A stretch of 64,000 bases of DNA from Elusimicrobiota bacterium (GCA_019135865.1 JAGVVD010000052.1:139011-203010), one strand, 5' to 3'; positions 8,171-16,999 are shown, counted from the first letter of the stretch. Program-made: numbers and translations. The notes: generated by a model not told the origin, from the letters alone.

Positions 8171-11100
8171 ATGGATAAATTCACGGCAACCGCGCGAGAA
8201 CGGGTCCTCGTCTTCGACGGGGCGATGGGCACCTACCTCCAGGGCTTCGGCCTGAAACCGGAGGACTTCGACGGCCACGAGGGGCTCAACGAGATACTTT
8301 CCGTCTCTCGGCCCGACGTGATAAAGAAGGTCCACTTCGATTACCTTGAAGCGGGGGCCGACGTGATCGAGACCAATACCTTCGGCGCCAACGCCGCGGT
8401 GCTGGCCGAGTACGGCCTGGAAGGCCGGGCGACCGAGTTCAACCTGGCCGCCGCGCGGCTGGCGCGCGAGGCCGCCGACAAATTCTCCGCGGAAAAGCAC
8501 CGCTTCGTGGCCGGTTCCGTCGGGCCCACCAATAAGGCTTTATTCGTCACCGGCGGCATGTCCTTCGACGATATGCGCGCCCTGTACCTGGACCAGCTGC
8601 TGGCGCTCATCGAGGGCGGCGTCGACCTCCTCGCTATAGAGACGGCGCACGACGCCGTCAACCTCCGCGCGGCGCTGGCCGCCGCCCGGCTGGCGTTCCG
8701 GAAAGCGGGCCGCGAGCTGCCGGTCATAGCTTCGGCCACGATGGACGCGAAGAGCAAGATGCTCTCGGGTCACGACCCGGATTCTTTCTACGCGGCCGTC
8801 GGTCATTTTCCGCTGGCGGCCATCGGCTTCAACTGCTCGTCCGGCCCCGAAGGGATGCGCCCCCGGCTGGAACGGCTGGCCGCGCGCGCACATTTTCCGA
8901 CGCTGGTCATGCCCAACGCCGGTCTGCCCGACGAGAACGGGAAATATTCGCAGACGCCCGAAATTTTCGCCGAACTGATGGGCGGTTTCGCCTCCTCCGG
9001 CCTGCTCAACCTGGCCGGCGGCTGCTGCGGCACCGGCCCGGCTCACATAAAAGCCCTGGCCGCCGCGGTGAAGGGGCTCAAGCCCCGCGCGCCTAAGGCC
9101 GAAGAGCCGTGGGTGATATCCGGCACCGAGGCGCTGTTCTTCGACGAGATAGAGCCGCCCGCCATGGCCGGCGAGCGCAACAACTCCATAGGCTCCAAGA
9201 AATTCCGCGACATGGTGGCCGCCGGAGACCGGGACGGCGCGCTGGCCCTGGCCCGCGCCCAGGCCGCCGCGGGAGCGCATCTTCTGGACGTCTGCCTGGC
9301 CAATCCGGAGCGCGACGAACTCGCCGACGTGAAGCACCTCTTTCCCGCGCTGGCCCGCGCCGTGCGGCTGCCGCTGATGATAGACACCACCGACCCGGCC
9401 GTCATGGAAGAGGCGCTCAAGAGCGCCGCCGGTAAGTCGGTCATAAATTCCGTCAATTTCGAGTTCGGCCCCGATAAGCCCCGCGCCGCCGCGGAACTGG
9501 TGAAGACCTACGGCGCCAAACTGGTGGTCGGCTGTATCGACGAGGACAAGAAGAAGGGCCTGCCGCTGGAAGCCGGCCACAAGCTGGAGATAGCCCGCCG
9601 CGCCCACGCCTTCCTGACCGGCGAATGCGGCCTCAGGCCCGCCGACCTTATTTTCGACGCGCTGGTCTTCCCGGTCGGGGTCGGCGGCGAGCACGCTTCC
9701 AGCGCGCACGAGACCATAAAGGCCATAGAGGGGGTAAAGAAGGAATTCCCCGGCGTGAAGACGATACTGGGTGTGAGCAATGTTTCTTTCGGCCTGCCGC
9801 CCGCCTCGCGCGAGGTGCTCAATTCCGTCTTCCTGCACCACGCGGTGAAGGCCGGCCTTGATCTGGCCATAGTCAATATAGAGAAGCTGCGGCGCTACGC
9901 CTCCATTCCGGAGAACGAGCGCACCGCGGCCGAGGACCTGGTCTTCAACCGCCGGCCCGACGCGGCGCAGGCCTTCGCCGCGCTCTACCGCGACGCGAAG
10001 AAGAAAGCCGCCGCATCGGCGCGGGACACCATGCCGCATGACGTCCCCGTATCGCCCGTTCCGCCGCCCGAAGAGCGGCTCAAAAGCGCCGTGCTGTCCG
10101 GCTCGCGCGCCGGCGTGCCGGAGTCCGTCGCCGAGCTGCTCTCCTCGCTGGGACCGCTGGACATCATCAACGGCCCCCTGATGGCGGCGATGAAGGAAGT
10201 CGGCCGGCAGTTCGCCGCGGGCGACCTGATAGTGACCGAGGTTCTGCAGAGCGCCGAGGCCGCCCGCGCCGCCGTGACGGCGCTGGAGCCCGCGCTGAAA
10301 GCCCAGCGGGCCCCGAAGCGCGGCCGCCTGCTGCTGGCCACCGTGCGCGGCGACGTGCACGATATCGGCAAGAACCTGGTCGGCATAATCTTCGAGAGCA
10401 ACGGCTTCGAGGTCGAGGACCTGGGCGTCAAGGTCCCGCCCGAGGAGATAGCGGCCGCCGCCGTGAAGGACCCGCCGGATTTCATCGGCCTTTCCGGCCT
10501 GCTGGTGCGCTCCTGCGAGCAGATGACGGCCACGGCCCGCGAACTGGCCGCCGCCGGCGTGAAGGCCCCGCTGCTGGTGGGCGGAGCCGCGCTGACGCCC
10601 AGGTTCACCGAGACCGGCATCGCGCCGGCCTACGGCGGCCCCGTTTTCTACGCGGCCGACGCGATGGAAGGGCTCAATTACGCCCTCGAACTGGCCGGCG
10701 CCCCGGCCCCCGCGCCCGCCCCGTCCGGCCCCGCGGCTCACGACGACCGGGAGGCCCTCCCCGGGCCTTCCGGCTTCACGCCGTCGCCGCTGTATTATCC
10801 CGGCTACATACCCGTACCGCGCGACCTGGACCGTCATTTCATCGTGGACCAGTCTCTCGCCGGGCTTTTCGACAACCTGGACGAGGACCTCTTCAACCTG
10901 CGTTTCCTGAAGCTCAAGAAGGGCGGGGGGGAGAAGAGCGGGAAGGCGAAGGAACTGTTCGATTCGCTGAAAACGGAAGTATTGCGCGGCGGCGTCATAA
11001 AACCGCGCGGCGTTTACCGTTTTTTCAAGGTGAACGGCCACGGCGACGAGATCCGTTTCCGCGGCGGCGAGGGGACGGAGGTGTTCCGCTTCCCGCGTCA

Positions 11101-11566
11101 GGCCGCGGGGCGCCGCCTCTGCCTGGCCGACTATATCGCGCCGGAGTCCGGCGGCAAGGACGATTACGCCGCGCTGTTCGCGGTCACCTGCGGCGAGGGG
11201 GTCATGGAACTGGCCCGGCGGGAGCGCGCGGCGGGCGAATACGTGCGCTCTTACATGATAGAGGCGCTGGCGCTGACGCTGGCCGAGGCTTTCGCCGACG
11301 TGATGCATTACAGGATACGGAAGGACTGGGGCATAGCCGAGGCGGACCCGGCGACGCCGCTGCTGCGCAGCAGATACCGGGGCAAGCGCTACTCCTTCGG
11401 CTACCCGGTTTGCCCGGCGCTGGAGAACCAGGAGCGGCTCTTCCGGCTGCTGCGCCCGGAGCCGGACGCCGGCATCAGCCTGACCGAGGGCTTCATGATG
11501 GACCCGGAGGCCTCGGTCTCGGCGATAGTGCTGCATAATCCCAAGGCGGAGTATTTCAATGTCTGA
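8171..11566 (+). CDS. metH: Methionine synthase, cobalamin-dependent
   Basis: Transfers a methyl group from methyltetrahydrofolate via methylcobalamin to homocysteine. All four modules are present in 1131 residues. The homocysteine domain (about 1-300) has zinc ligands in GFNCSSG and GGCCGTGP. The pterin domain (about 315-590) contains GERNNSIGSKKF and VLGVSNVSFGLPP. The cap and B12 domain (about 640-860) has the cobalt-binding DVHDIGKNLVG. The AdoMet reactivation domain (about 890-1131) contains RYRGKRYSFGYPVCP. A Pro/Ala linker precedes the activation domain. Full length argues for normal self-reactivation. It lies six bases after the TatD gene in the prfB run. Confidence 0.97.
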   Translation: MDKFTATARERVLVFDGAMGTYLQGFGLKPEDFDGHEGLNEILSVSRPDVIKKVHFDYLEAGADVIETNTFGANAAVLAEYGLEGRATEFNLAAARLAREAADKFSAEKHRFVAGSVGPTNKALFVTGGMSFDDMRALYLDQLLALIEGGVDLLAIETAHDAVNLRAALAAARLAFRKAGRELPVIASATMDAKSKMLSGHDPDSFYAAVGHFPLAAIGFNCSSGPEGMRPRLERLAARAHFPTLVMPNAGLPDENGKYSQTPEIFAELMGGFASSGLLNLAGGCCGTGPAHIKALAAAVKGLKPRAPKAEEPWVISGTEALFFDEIEPPAMAGERNNSIGSKKFRDMVAAGDRDGALALARAQAAAGAHLLDVCLANPERDELADVKHLFPALARAVRLPLMIDTTDPAVMEEALKSAAGKSVINSVNFEFGPDKPRAAAELVKTYGAKLVVGCIDEDKKKGLPLEAGHKLEIARRAHAFLTGECGLRPADLIFDALVFPVGVGGEHASSAHETIKAIEGVKKEFPGVKTILGVSNVSFGLPPASREVLNSVFLHHAVKAGLDLAIVNIEKLRRYASIPENERTAAEDLVFNRRPDAAQAFAALYRDAKKKAAASARDTMPHDVPVSPVPPPEERLKSAVLSGSRAGVPESVAELLSSLGPLDIINGPLMAAMKEVGRQFAAGDLIVTEVLQSAEAARAAVTALEPALKAQRAPKRGRLLLATVRGDVHDIGKNLVGIIFESNGFEVEDLGVKVPPEEIAAAAVKDPPDFIGLSGLLVRSCEQMTATARELAAAGVKAPLLVGGAALTPRFTETGIAPAYGGPVFYAADAMEGLNYALELAGAPAPAPAPSGPAAHDDREALPGPSGFTPSPLYYPGYIPVPRDLDRHFIVDQSLAGLFDNLDEDLFNLRFLKLKKGGGEKSGKAKELFDSLKTEVLRGGVIKPRGVYRFFKVNGHGDEIRFRGGEGTEVFRFPRQAAGRRLCLADYIAPESGGKDDYAALFAVTCGEGVMELARRERAAGEYVRSYMIEALALTLAEAFADVMHYRIRKDWGIAEADPATPLLRSRYRGKRYSFGYPVCPALENQERLFRLLRPEPDAGISLTEGFMMDPEASVSAIVLHNPKAEYFNV

Positions 11567-12104
11567 GGCCGGACGTTATTTCAAAGCGACCATGGACCGG
11601 CGGCTGCGGACGCTGACCTGGATATTTTCGTCGGTGGCGGCCGGGGCCGCGCTGGCCGCGGCGCTGCCCATGATGGCGACGGAAGGGGACTGCTCGGAAT
11701 GCTGCTCGGCCGCGGCCGCCAGCTTCGGGGGCTGGGCCATACTCGCGCTGGCCGCCGCGCTGCTCTGGTCCTGCTGGGCGCTGGCCCCGAGGGGGTTCAC
11801 CGTGGAGCCCGGGCTGGTCACCGTGGACAGGCCGATCATGCCGGTGAAAATAGAGCTGCGTCCCGGGACCGTCGTGGAACCCGCCGCGCCGGGGCTGCTG
11901 TACGGCTCGCTGCGCACGATGGGCAACGGGGGCCTGTTCGGCTATTACGGCGGTTTCTGGAAGAAAGGCGTCGGGAATTACCTTCTCTACGCCACTCGTT
12001 CCGACCGCTTCGTTTCCATCGATAACGGCAAAAAATATTTCCTGACCCCGGACGACCCCGAGCTCTTCATCGAGGAGGTCAGGCGCAGCCTGCCCGGCGC
12101 CTGA
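11559..12104 (+). CDS. Membrane protein with bacterial PH domain (bPH_5-like)
   Basis: A 181-residue protein of unknown function. Two predicted membrane segments (about 22-40 and 55-75) flank a short loop with three cysteines (GDCSECCS). The C-terminal half resembles the bacterial pleckstrin-homology family by its FTVEPGLVTVDRP strand and GNGGLFGYYGGFWKKGVGNYLLYAT block and the SPDDP-like LTPDDPELF end. It overlaps the end of metH by 8 bases and precedes the thioesterase by 4, so it is within the same operon. Family membership is from remembered motifs. Confidence 0.7.
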   Translation: MSEAGRYFKATMDRRLRTLTWIFSSVAAGAALAAALPMMATEGDCSECCSAAAASFGGWAILALAAALLWSCWALAPRGFTVEPGLVTVDRPIMPVKIELRPGTVVEPAAPGLLYGSLRTMGNGGLFGYYGGFWKKGVGNYLLYATRSDRFVSIDNGKKYFLTPDDPELFIEEVRRSLPGA

Positions 12105-12108
12105 GCCC

Positions 12109-12519
12109 ATGCCGAATATTTTCGAGAAAAACATAAAGGTCGGCCCGGAGGCCATAGACGAACTGGCCCATGTGAACAACATGGTCTACCTGGAATGGTT
12201 CCTCGACATAGCCACCGCCCACGGCTCGTCCACCGGCTGGGACCTGCCGCGCATGCTGAAGATCGGCGAGGGCTGGGTGGTGCGCAAGCACGAGATAGAG
12301 TACCTCGCGCAGGTGCTGGAGGGGGAGGAACTGACGCTGCGCACCTGGATAGAGTCCGTGGACAGGGTGTCCGCCGTGCGCCGCTACGACCTGGTCCGCA
12401 GGTCGGACGGACGCTCCTGCGCCCGCGGTTCCACCGTCTGGGTCTGGATAAACTATAAGACCGGCCGGCCCTGCCGCATCCCCGCCGACCTGGTGAAAAG
12501 CTACGGCCCCGGACGCTAG
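12109..12519 (+). CDS. Acyl-CoA thioesterase, 4HBT hotdog family
   Basis: A 136-residue single-hotdog protein of the YbgC/4-hydroxybenzoyl-CoA thioesterase group, predicted to hydrolyse acyl-CoA thioesters in the cytoplasm. DELAHVNNMVYLEWF contains the catalytic Asp and the HVNN stretch; the later strands EYLAQVLEGEELTLRTW and DGRSCARGSTVWVWI fit the hotdog sheet. It is last in the metH run. Its TAG stop lies inside a 38 bp repeat (12517-12554) that recurs inverted at 17150-17187. Substrate unknown. Confidence 0.85.
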   Translation: MPNIFEKNIKVGPEAIDELAHVNNMVYLEWFLDIATAHGSSTGWDLPRMLKIGEGWVVRKHEIEYLAQVLEGEELTLRTWIESVDRVSAVRRYDLVRRSDGRSCARGSTVWVWINYKTGRPCRIPADLVKSYGPGR

Positions 12520-12554
12520 GGGACGTTGTTGACTTGTTGAGTTGTTGACTTATT
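12517..12554 (+). repeat. 38 bp dispersed repeat, copy A (inverted partner at 17150-17187)
   Basis: The 38 bases starting at the thioesterase stop are identical to the reverse complement of 17150-17187. The core is built from repeated GTTGA/TTGTTGAC units. In both places the repeat begins at or just before the stop codon of the upstream gene and points the same way relative to that gene. Confidence 0.9.
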
Positions 12555-12606
12555 CTGGCGGCCACGGGCGTGCCCGTCAGTTGTTGACGCGTCAATATAC
12601 CCCCCC

Positions 12607-12634
12607 TTGACAAATCAAAGTCGTCTGCTATACT
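12607..12634 (+). promoter_or_regulatory. Strong promoter in the 12.6 kb intergenic region
   Basis: Consensus -35 TTGACA (12607-12612), 16 base spacer and TATACT (12629-12634). A separate perfect palindrome TTGACGCGTCAA lies upstream at 12584-12595. No gene follows on the plus strand; only a hairpin does, so it may drive a short RNA. Confidence 0.65.
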
Positions 12635-12640
12635 ATTCGT

Positions 12641-12688
12641 GAGCCCGCGGCCCCATATTAACGGGGATCCTCGCGGGCTCTTCCTTTT
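12641..12688 (+). ncRNA. Candidate small hairpin RNA (about 45-50 nt)
   Basis: Starts seven bases past a near-consensus -10. A 9 bp perfect stem (12641-12649 with 12672-12680) encloses a second CCCC/GGGG pairing, and TTCCTTTT follows. Alternatively it is only a terminator of the thioesterase operon, but the dedicated promoter directly before the hairpin argues for a transcript. The neighbouring WG gene is convergent. Confidence 0.4.
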
Positions 12689-12702
12689 GGCGCCGCCCGG
12701 CG

Positions 12703-13665
12703 CTATTTTTTCAGGTATTCGCGTCCGGTCCCGTCTATGTAGAAGGATATCCCGTCCCGGGACACATTGGCCACGCCGCCGCTGAAACCGGCGACCGAGT
12801 CGTAAAGCGGTTCTATGACCTCTTTCCCCGAGGCGTCTATGAAGCCCCATTTGCCGGAGAGTTCCGGCAGCACCGGGGCCAGTCCCTCGCTGAACGAGGC
12901 GCACATGAAGAACCTGAAGGCTATTTTTTCGTTCCCTTCCGGGTCGATGTAGCCGCAGCGTTCGCTGGCGCCGCCGCGCTCCTTGGCCGGGGCCAGTCCC
13001 TCCGAGTAGGGCCCGATGTCGATGAAGTCGCGCTCCTTGAAGGCCATGGAATCGCGCAGGATAAAACCGTACTTCCCGCGCAGCCTCGCCGGGGCGAAGC
13101 CGCCGGAGAACGGGAACGCCGCGTCGTACACCGCCGGCGCCGCCTCCCGGCATTCCCCGTCGACGAAACCGTAGAGCCCCCCGCGGCGGACCCTGGCCAG
13201 CCCCTCGCTGAAGGGCTGTATTTCCTCGTAGTCGCAGGGGATGAAATCCATGCCTTTTGTCAGGAGACCCGGGACCCCGTTCTTCCTGGCCGGCGCCAGG
13301 CTCCCGGAAAAGACGCCCGCCTCGTCCAGCGTGAACGGGTGGGCTTCGCTCCCGTCGCTCCTTATGTATCCCCAGCGTCCGCGCAGTTTTACCGGCGCCA
13401 GGCCCCCGGAGAAGGGGCCGGCCGACTGGTAGACCGGTTTTATCCTTTCCCGTCCCTTCGCGTCGATGAATCCGTAGCGGCCCCGCTTCATCACGAGGGC
13501 GAGGCCTTCCGAGAAGGGCTTCGCGGCGTCATAGCCGGCGCGTATCTTTACTTTGCCGCCCGGCGCGGCGTAGCCCCACTTGGCGCCGGCTTTAAGCGGG
13601 ACGAGGTCCTGCGCGGCGGCGCCGGCGGGCAGGATGAGGGCGAGGGAGAGGATGGAGCGTATCAT
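12703..13665 (-). CDS. Secreted WG-repeat protein
   Basis: A 320-residue exported protein: signal peptide MIRSILSLALILPAGAAAQ, then about seven WG/KWG-type repeats, each a G-F/Y-I strand followed by D-x-x-G and an FSEGLA or FSGGLA turn. Examples are KWGYAAPGGK, RYGFIDAKG, RWGYIRSDG, LYGFVDGE, KYGFILRD and KWGFIDASG. WG repeats form beta-rich surface domains of unclear function. The ATG has no Shine-Dalgarno sequence; TAAAAT lies exactly six bases upstream, so translation from a leaderless message is likely. Confidence 0.85.
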   Translation of the reverse strand: MIRSILSLALILPAGAAAQDLVPLKAGAKWGYAAPGGKVKIRAGYDAAKPFSEGLALVMKRGRYGFIDAKGRERIKPVYQSAGPFSGGLAPVKLRGRWGYIRSDGSEAHPFTLDEAGVFSGSLAPARKNGVPGLLTKGMDFIPCDYEEIQPFSEGLARVRRGGLYGFVDGECREAAPAVYDAAFPFSGGFAPARLRGKYGFILRDSMAFKERDFIDIGPYSEGLAPAKERGGASERCGYIDPEGNEKIAFRFFMCASFSEGLAPVLPELSGKWGFIDASGKEVIEPLYDSVAGFSGGVANVSRDGISFYIDGTGREYLKK

Positions 13666-13671
13666 GGCCCT

Positions 13672-13677
13672 ATTTTA
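13672..13677 (-). promoter_or_regulatory. -10 element of the WG-repeat gene (leaderless)
   Basis: TAAAAT on the minus strand with exactly six bases to the ATG; no ribosome binding site between. Confidence 0.5.
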
Positions 13678-13688
13678 GCAAGAGAAGG

Positions 13689-14426
13689 TCAGTCTTCGCC
13701 GAACTCGGTGATATTCTTCCTGTATTTGAGCGGCACGAACTGCCGCTGCAGGGCGGGATTGAGCCTTTCCTTTATCGCGACGGAATCGAAGAAGGCGCGC
13801 CAGAGCGAGGCGGTGCGCTTCTCCTTTTCCGACGGAGGCGGGACGGAGGCCTCGAGCGCCGAGACCAGCCGGAGCCGGCCGCCGGCGTGCATCGCGGCCA
13901 GGCCCCTCTTTTTGTCGTGCAGTATCCAGTTGAACCCCGCCATGCGGCGGCGGAAATGATTGGTGATGAGCGGGAGTATATTGTGGTCCGGCTCTATCTC
14001 CGAGTACAGCGTGCCGTCCTCCAGCTCGCGGAAACGGACCAGGCCCTTGAAGCGGTGCGCTTCGCGCAGCACGGCCAGCGCCGTCTTATGCGCGCGGTTG
14101 ACCACGGGGTCGGCCAGCCTGTCGTTGAGGCCTTTGCCGGCGGCGAAGGCCCGCCTGGCGTAAGCCAGCAGCAAAGAGTCCCGGTCCTTTTCTTTTGAAA
14201 GGAAGCAGAGCTTGATATTGTCCACGGTCTCCGGCCCCGAGACGGCCGTCAGGCGCTCCAGGAAATCGGCGGCTTTCCGGCCGTCGCTCCCGACCTCGGA
14301 CGCGGGGGCGAAGAGGTCGTCCTGCGCGGGGGTCTCGTCGGCCATCTCGGCCGCCGGGTCGCTGACCGCCGCGGCCAGCGCGCAGACCAAACCGGTGAAG
14401 GTGCCGTCGTGGACATAAGCGCTCAT
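13689..14426 (-). CDS. DUF4130-family DNA-metabolism protein (TIGR03915 type)
   Basis: A 245-residue cytoplasmic protein with the start YVHDGTFTGLVCALAAA, typical of the DUF4130 group described as a probable DNA metabolism partner of radical SAM proteins. Other blocks are KDRDSLLLAYARRAF, LREAHRFKGLVRFREL, YSEIEPDHNILPLITNHFRRRM and WILHDKKRG. It overlaps the stop of the radical SAM gene by ATGA, and these two families are habitually linked, often with a uracil-DNA-glycosylase domain that I do not see here. No catalytic chemistry has been assigned from sequence. Confidence 0.85.
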   Translation of the reverse strand: MSAYVHDGTFTGLVCALAAAVSDPAAEMADETPAQDDLFAPASEVGSDGRKAADFLERLTAVSGPETVDNIKLCFLSKEKDRDSLLLAYARRAFAAGKGLNDRLADPVVNRAHKTALAVLREAHRFKGLVRFRELEDGTLYSEIEPDHNILPLITNHFRRRMAGFNWILHDKKRGLAAMHAGGRLRLVSALEASVPPPSEKEKRTASLWRAFFDSVAIKERLNPALQRQFVPLKYRKNITEFGED

Positions 14427-15685
14427 GCCGGCGTCCCCGCCGGCGTCTCCGCCGCCGCGCCGAAGAGTTCCGGCTGCGCGGGCCTGCCCGACGGGCCTTC
14501 CAGCAGTTTCGCCCGTATCGCCTCCGGGTTATCGCGCCGCAGCCCGCCGTACGCGCCGCCCGCCGTCACGAAATAGACCGCCCGCTTCATTACTGCTCCC
14601 AGGCGGGAGAGGTCTTCCAGGCGCAGCGCGCCGGTCCGCCGCGCGCGGACTATCCTTTTGGCGGTCAGCACGCCGAAGCCGGGCACGCGCAGCAGTTCCT
14701 CGTAGGGCGCCTTGTTCACTTCGACCGGGAAGCGGTCCAGGTTGCGCAGCGCCCAGACGGTCTTGGGATCGAAGGTCAGGTCCAGGCAAGGGCATTTCTC
14801 GTCGAGCAGCTCGTCCGTGCTGAAGCCGTAGAAGCGCAGCAGCCAGTCGGCCTGGTAGAGGCGGTGTTCGCGCCGCAGCGGCGGCTCCTTCACGGCCGGC
14901 AGCCGGCTGTCCGTCGTGGCCGGGACGAAGGCGGAGTAATAGACGCGCTTGAGGCCGAGCTTGTCGTAGAGCGACTGGCTGAGCTTCATTATCTGCAGGT
15001 CGGTCTCCGGGCTGGCGCCCACTATGAGCTGGGTGCTCTGGCCGCCGGGAGCGCAGGGCGGGGCGTTGCGGCTCCTGCGGCGCTCCTCCTTGCCGGCCGC
15101 TATCGTCTCAGCCAGCCGGGCCATCGGCTTGAGGACGCCGTCGCGGCTCTTCTCCGGGGCGAGGCGCTCCAGCGAAGCGGCGCTGGGGAGCTCGATGTTC
15201 ACGCTGACGCGGTCGGCGTAGAGCGCGGCCAGGTCGACCAGCCGCCGGTCGCAGCCGGGTATCACTTTAAGGTGAATGTAGCCGGGGAATTTGTGGCCCA
15301 CGCGGAGACGCCGGACGGCCGCTATCAGCAGCTCCATCGTGTAATCCGGGCTCCGGGCCACGCCGGAGCTGAGGAACAGCCCCTCGATATAGTTGCGGCG
15401 GTAGAAATCCATCGTCAGGCCCGCCACCTCGTCGGGCGTGAGCAGCGCGCGCGGGCAGTCCGACGAGCGGCGGTTGACGCAGTAGGCGCAGTCGTAGACG
15501 CAGAGGTTGGTCAGCAGGATCTTGAGCAGGGAGACGCAGCGCCCATCGGCCGACCAGCTGTGGCAGCAGCCCGGCACGCGCTCCGCCCGGCCTCCCGCGC
15601 CTGGCCTCGTCGAACCGGACGAGGCGCATGAGGCGTCGTACTTGGCGCCGGCCGTGAGTATCTCTATCTTGCGCCGCAGGTCCAT
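14423..15685 (-). CDS. Radical SAM protein of the UDG-linked DNA modification/repair group (TIGR03916 type)
   Basis: 420 residues. The opening KIEILTAGAKYDASCASSGS and the SLLKILLTNLCVYDCAYCVNRRSSDCPRA region carry the radical SAM cluster motif CxxDCxYC. RNYIEGLFLSSGV, YIHLKVIPG and SVNIELPSAASLERLAPEKS follow. A C-terminal helix-hairpin-helix (LLRVPGFGVLTAKRI) suggests DNA contact. The start is the ATG six bases after a perfect TATAAT; longer upstream reading gives a non-family extension. The partner DUF4130 gene overlaps its end. Function in DNA modification or repair is a family inference. Confidence 0.88.
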   Translation of the reverse strand: MDLRRKIEILTAGAKYDASCASSGSTRPGAGGRAERVPGCCHSWSADGRCVSLLKILLTNLCVYDCAYCVNRRSSDCPRALLTPDEVAGLTMDFYRRNYIEGLFLSSGVARSPDYTMELLIAAVRRLRVGHKFPGYIHLKVIPGCDRRLVDLAALYADRVSVNIELPSAASLERLAPEKSRDGVLKPMARLAETIAAGKEERRRSRNAPPCAPGGQSTQLIVGASPETDLQIMKLSQSLYDKLGLKRVYYSAFVPATTDSRLPAVKEPPLRREHRLYQADWLLRFYGFSTDELLDEKCPCLDLTFDPKTVWALRNLDRFPVEVNKAPYEELLRVPGFGVLTAKRIVRARRTGALRLEDLSRLGAVMKRAVYFVTAGGAYGGLRRDNPEAIRAKLLEGPSGRPAQPELFGAAAETPAGTPA

Positions 15686-15691
15686 CCTTAC

Positions 15692-15697
15692 ATTATA
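15692..15697 (-). promoter_or_regulatory. -10 element of the radical SAM/DUF4130 operon (leaderless)
   Basis: Perfect TATAAT on the minus strand, exactly six bases before the ATG at 15685. It abuts the T-run of the preceding terminator. Confidence 0.6.
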
Positions 15698-15698
15698 G

Positions 15699-15730
15699 AA
15701 AAGGGGCGCGACAGCGTAGTGTCGCACCCC
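15699..15730 (-). terminator. Terminator of the upstream radical SAM gene
   Basis: An 11-position stem with one mismatch (15703-15713 with 15720-15730), loop of six, followed on the minus strand by TTTT. The next promoter starts immediately after it. Confidence 0.65.
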
Positions 15731-15784
15731 CCAATCCCGGCGCCCGCCGGGCGGGAGACGGAACGGCGTCCTCACGCGAAAAAA

Positions 15785-16999
15785 TCAGAAAATCGCGCCG
15801 CCGGCCGTCGGCGCGCGCGGCAGGACGAAACCCGCGGCCCGCGCGAAGGCCTTGAGGCCGGGGGCCCGGTCTCCGAGCGCGGCCTCGTTGAGCAAGGTCA
15901 GCCTGGAGAAGCCCTTGTAACGCAGGGCGATCAGGTTCATCATCGCCAGCTTCCATGGTTCGGCCGCACCGGAGCAGGAGCTCAGGTCCAGGCTGGCGCT
16001 GCCTGAGCCGGGCAGCGCCTTGAAATGTTCCGCCGCGAAGGGCCTGAGCTCGGAGAAACCGTACTTGTCGGCGTAAAAATTCCAGATCCCGCCGCAGACC
16101 CCGGCGACGGCGCACCCGCCGCAGGCCGGCCCCTTCCTCTTGTTCCGGTTGTTGAAAGCCGCGTCGAAGAACGGGAAAGGTTCCATCTTGTGTGTATCGA
16201 ATGTCATGTGGCGCTCGCCGCTCTCCATAGCCGTTCCGAGCAGGAGGCGTTCGTTGCCCCGGGCCAGGCAGAGCGGGATCAGGCCGCAGGCGCTGAGCTC
16301 CGGCCTGATCCCCCGGGAACGCAGCAGCGCAGCGGCCGCGGCCAACGCGGGAGCCGTCGGGACGAGGCGGGGATAAAGAGCCAGGCCCTCCCGGAGATAC
16401 CCGGCCGGGAAAAGGTAGGAGAAGGTGACCGAGTTAGCCTGCGGAAAATGCTCCGCCACGAAAGCGGCATAGGCCGGCAGCCGGCGCCAGTTGAGCGTGG
16501 TGATCACACTGTAGAGCGAGAATTCAAAACCGGAGTCCCTCAGTTCGCCGAGGCCGGCCAGGGTCCTCGCGAATGCGCCGGGGGTGGCCGTGAGCCGGTC
16601 CGAGACGGCCGCGAGATGGGAATGCAGCGAAACGCAGAAAACGACCCGTTCCCTGAGCCGCGGCCGCCCGAGGGCCCGCAGCAGCCCGCTGTCGGCCAGG
16701 GCCATCCCGTTGGTCAGGATGTTGACGGACCCGTAGCCAAGCCCGAGCGCTCTGGCCACCAGCCTCGCCAGGTCCGGGTACAGAGTCGGCTCGCCCCCGT
16801 CGAGGGACAAGCCGTCGTATCCGTCCCGGCGGCCGGCCCGGAGCAGTTCCAGGACCTTTCCCGGCGGGATCAGGCGCTCCGCCCCGGCCGGGCGCGGGCC
16901 CTTGGCGCAGAAAGAGCAGCGCTGGTTGCAGTCCCAGAGCAGGGACAAGATCAGCCGCTTTCGCGGCCGCCTCCCGGCATTCTTTCCTTTGTCCCTCAT
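15785..16999 (-). CDS. Radical SAM enzyme of unknown substrate
   Basis: A 404-residue protein. The iron-sulfur/SAM motif is WDCNQRCSFCAKG (CxxxCxxC, about residues 23-33), followed by LSLDGGEPTLYPDL (the GGE motif) and ILTNGMAL. Near residues 295-315 PACGGCAVAGVCGG provides extra cysteines, like a reduced SPASM/Twitch auxiliary cluster. No peptide substrate gene is adjacent. It precedes the DNA-linked radical SAM gene but is separated from it by a terminator and promoter, so it is probably an independent unit. Function cannot be assigned. Confidence 0.82.
   Translation of the reverse strand: MRDKGKNAGRRPRKRLILSLLWDCNQRCSFCAKGPRPAGAERLIPPGKVLELLRAGRRDGYDGLSLDGGEPTLYPDLARLVARALGLGYGSVNILTNGMALADSGLLRALGRPRLRERVVFCVSLHSHLAAVSDRLTATPGAFARTLAGLGELRDSGFEFSLYSVITTLNWRRLPAYAAFVAEHFPQANSVTFSYLFPAGYLREGLALYPRLVPTAPALAAAAALLRSRGIRPELSACGLIPLCLARGNERLLLGTAMESGERHMTFDTHKMEPFPFFDAAFNNRNKRKGPACGGCAVAGVCGGIWNFYADKYGFSELRPFAAEHFKALPGSGSASLDLSSCSGAAEPWKLAMMNLIALRYKGFSRLTLLNEAALGDRAPGLKAFARAAGFVLPRAPTAGGAIF

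Noticed and set aside
8540-11536. 998-codon open frame on the minus strand opposite metH
   Set aside because: It is the antisense shadow of a highly GC-biased gene; its translation is low-complexity Gly/Arg/His/Val and matches no family.
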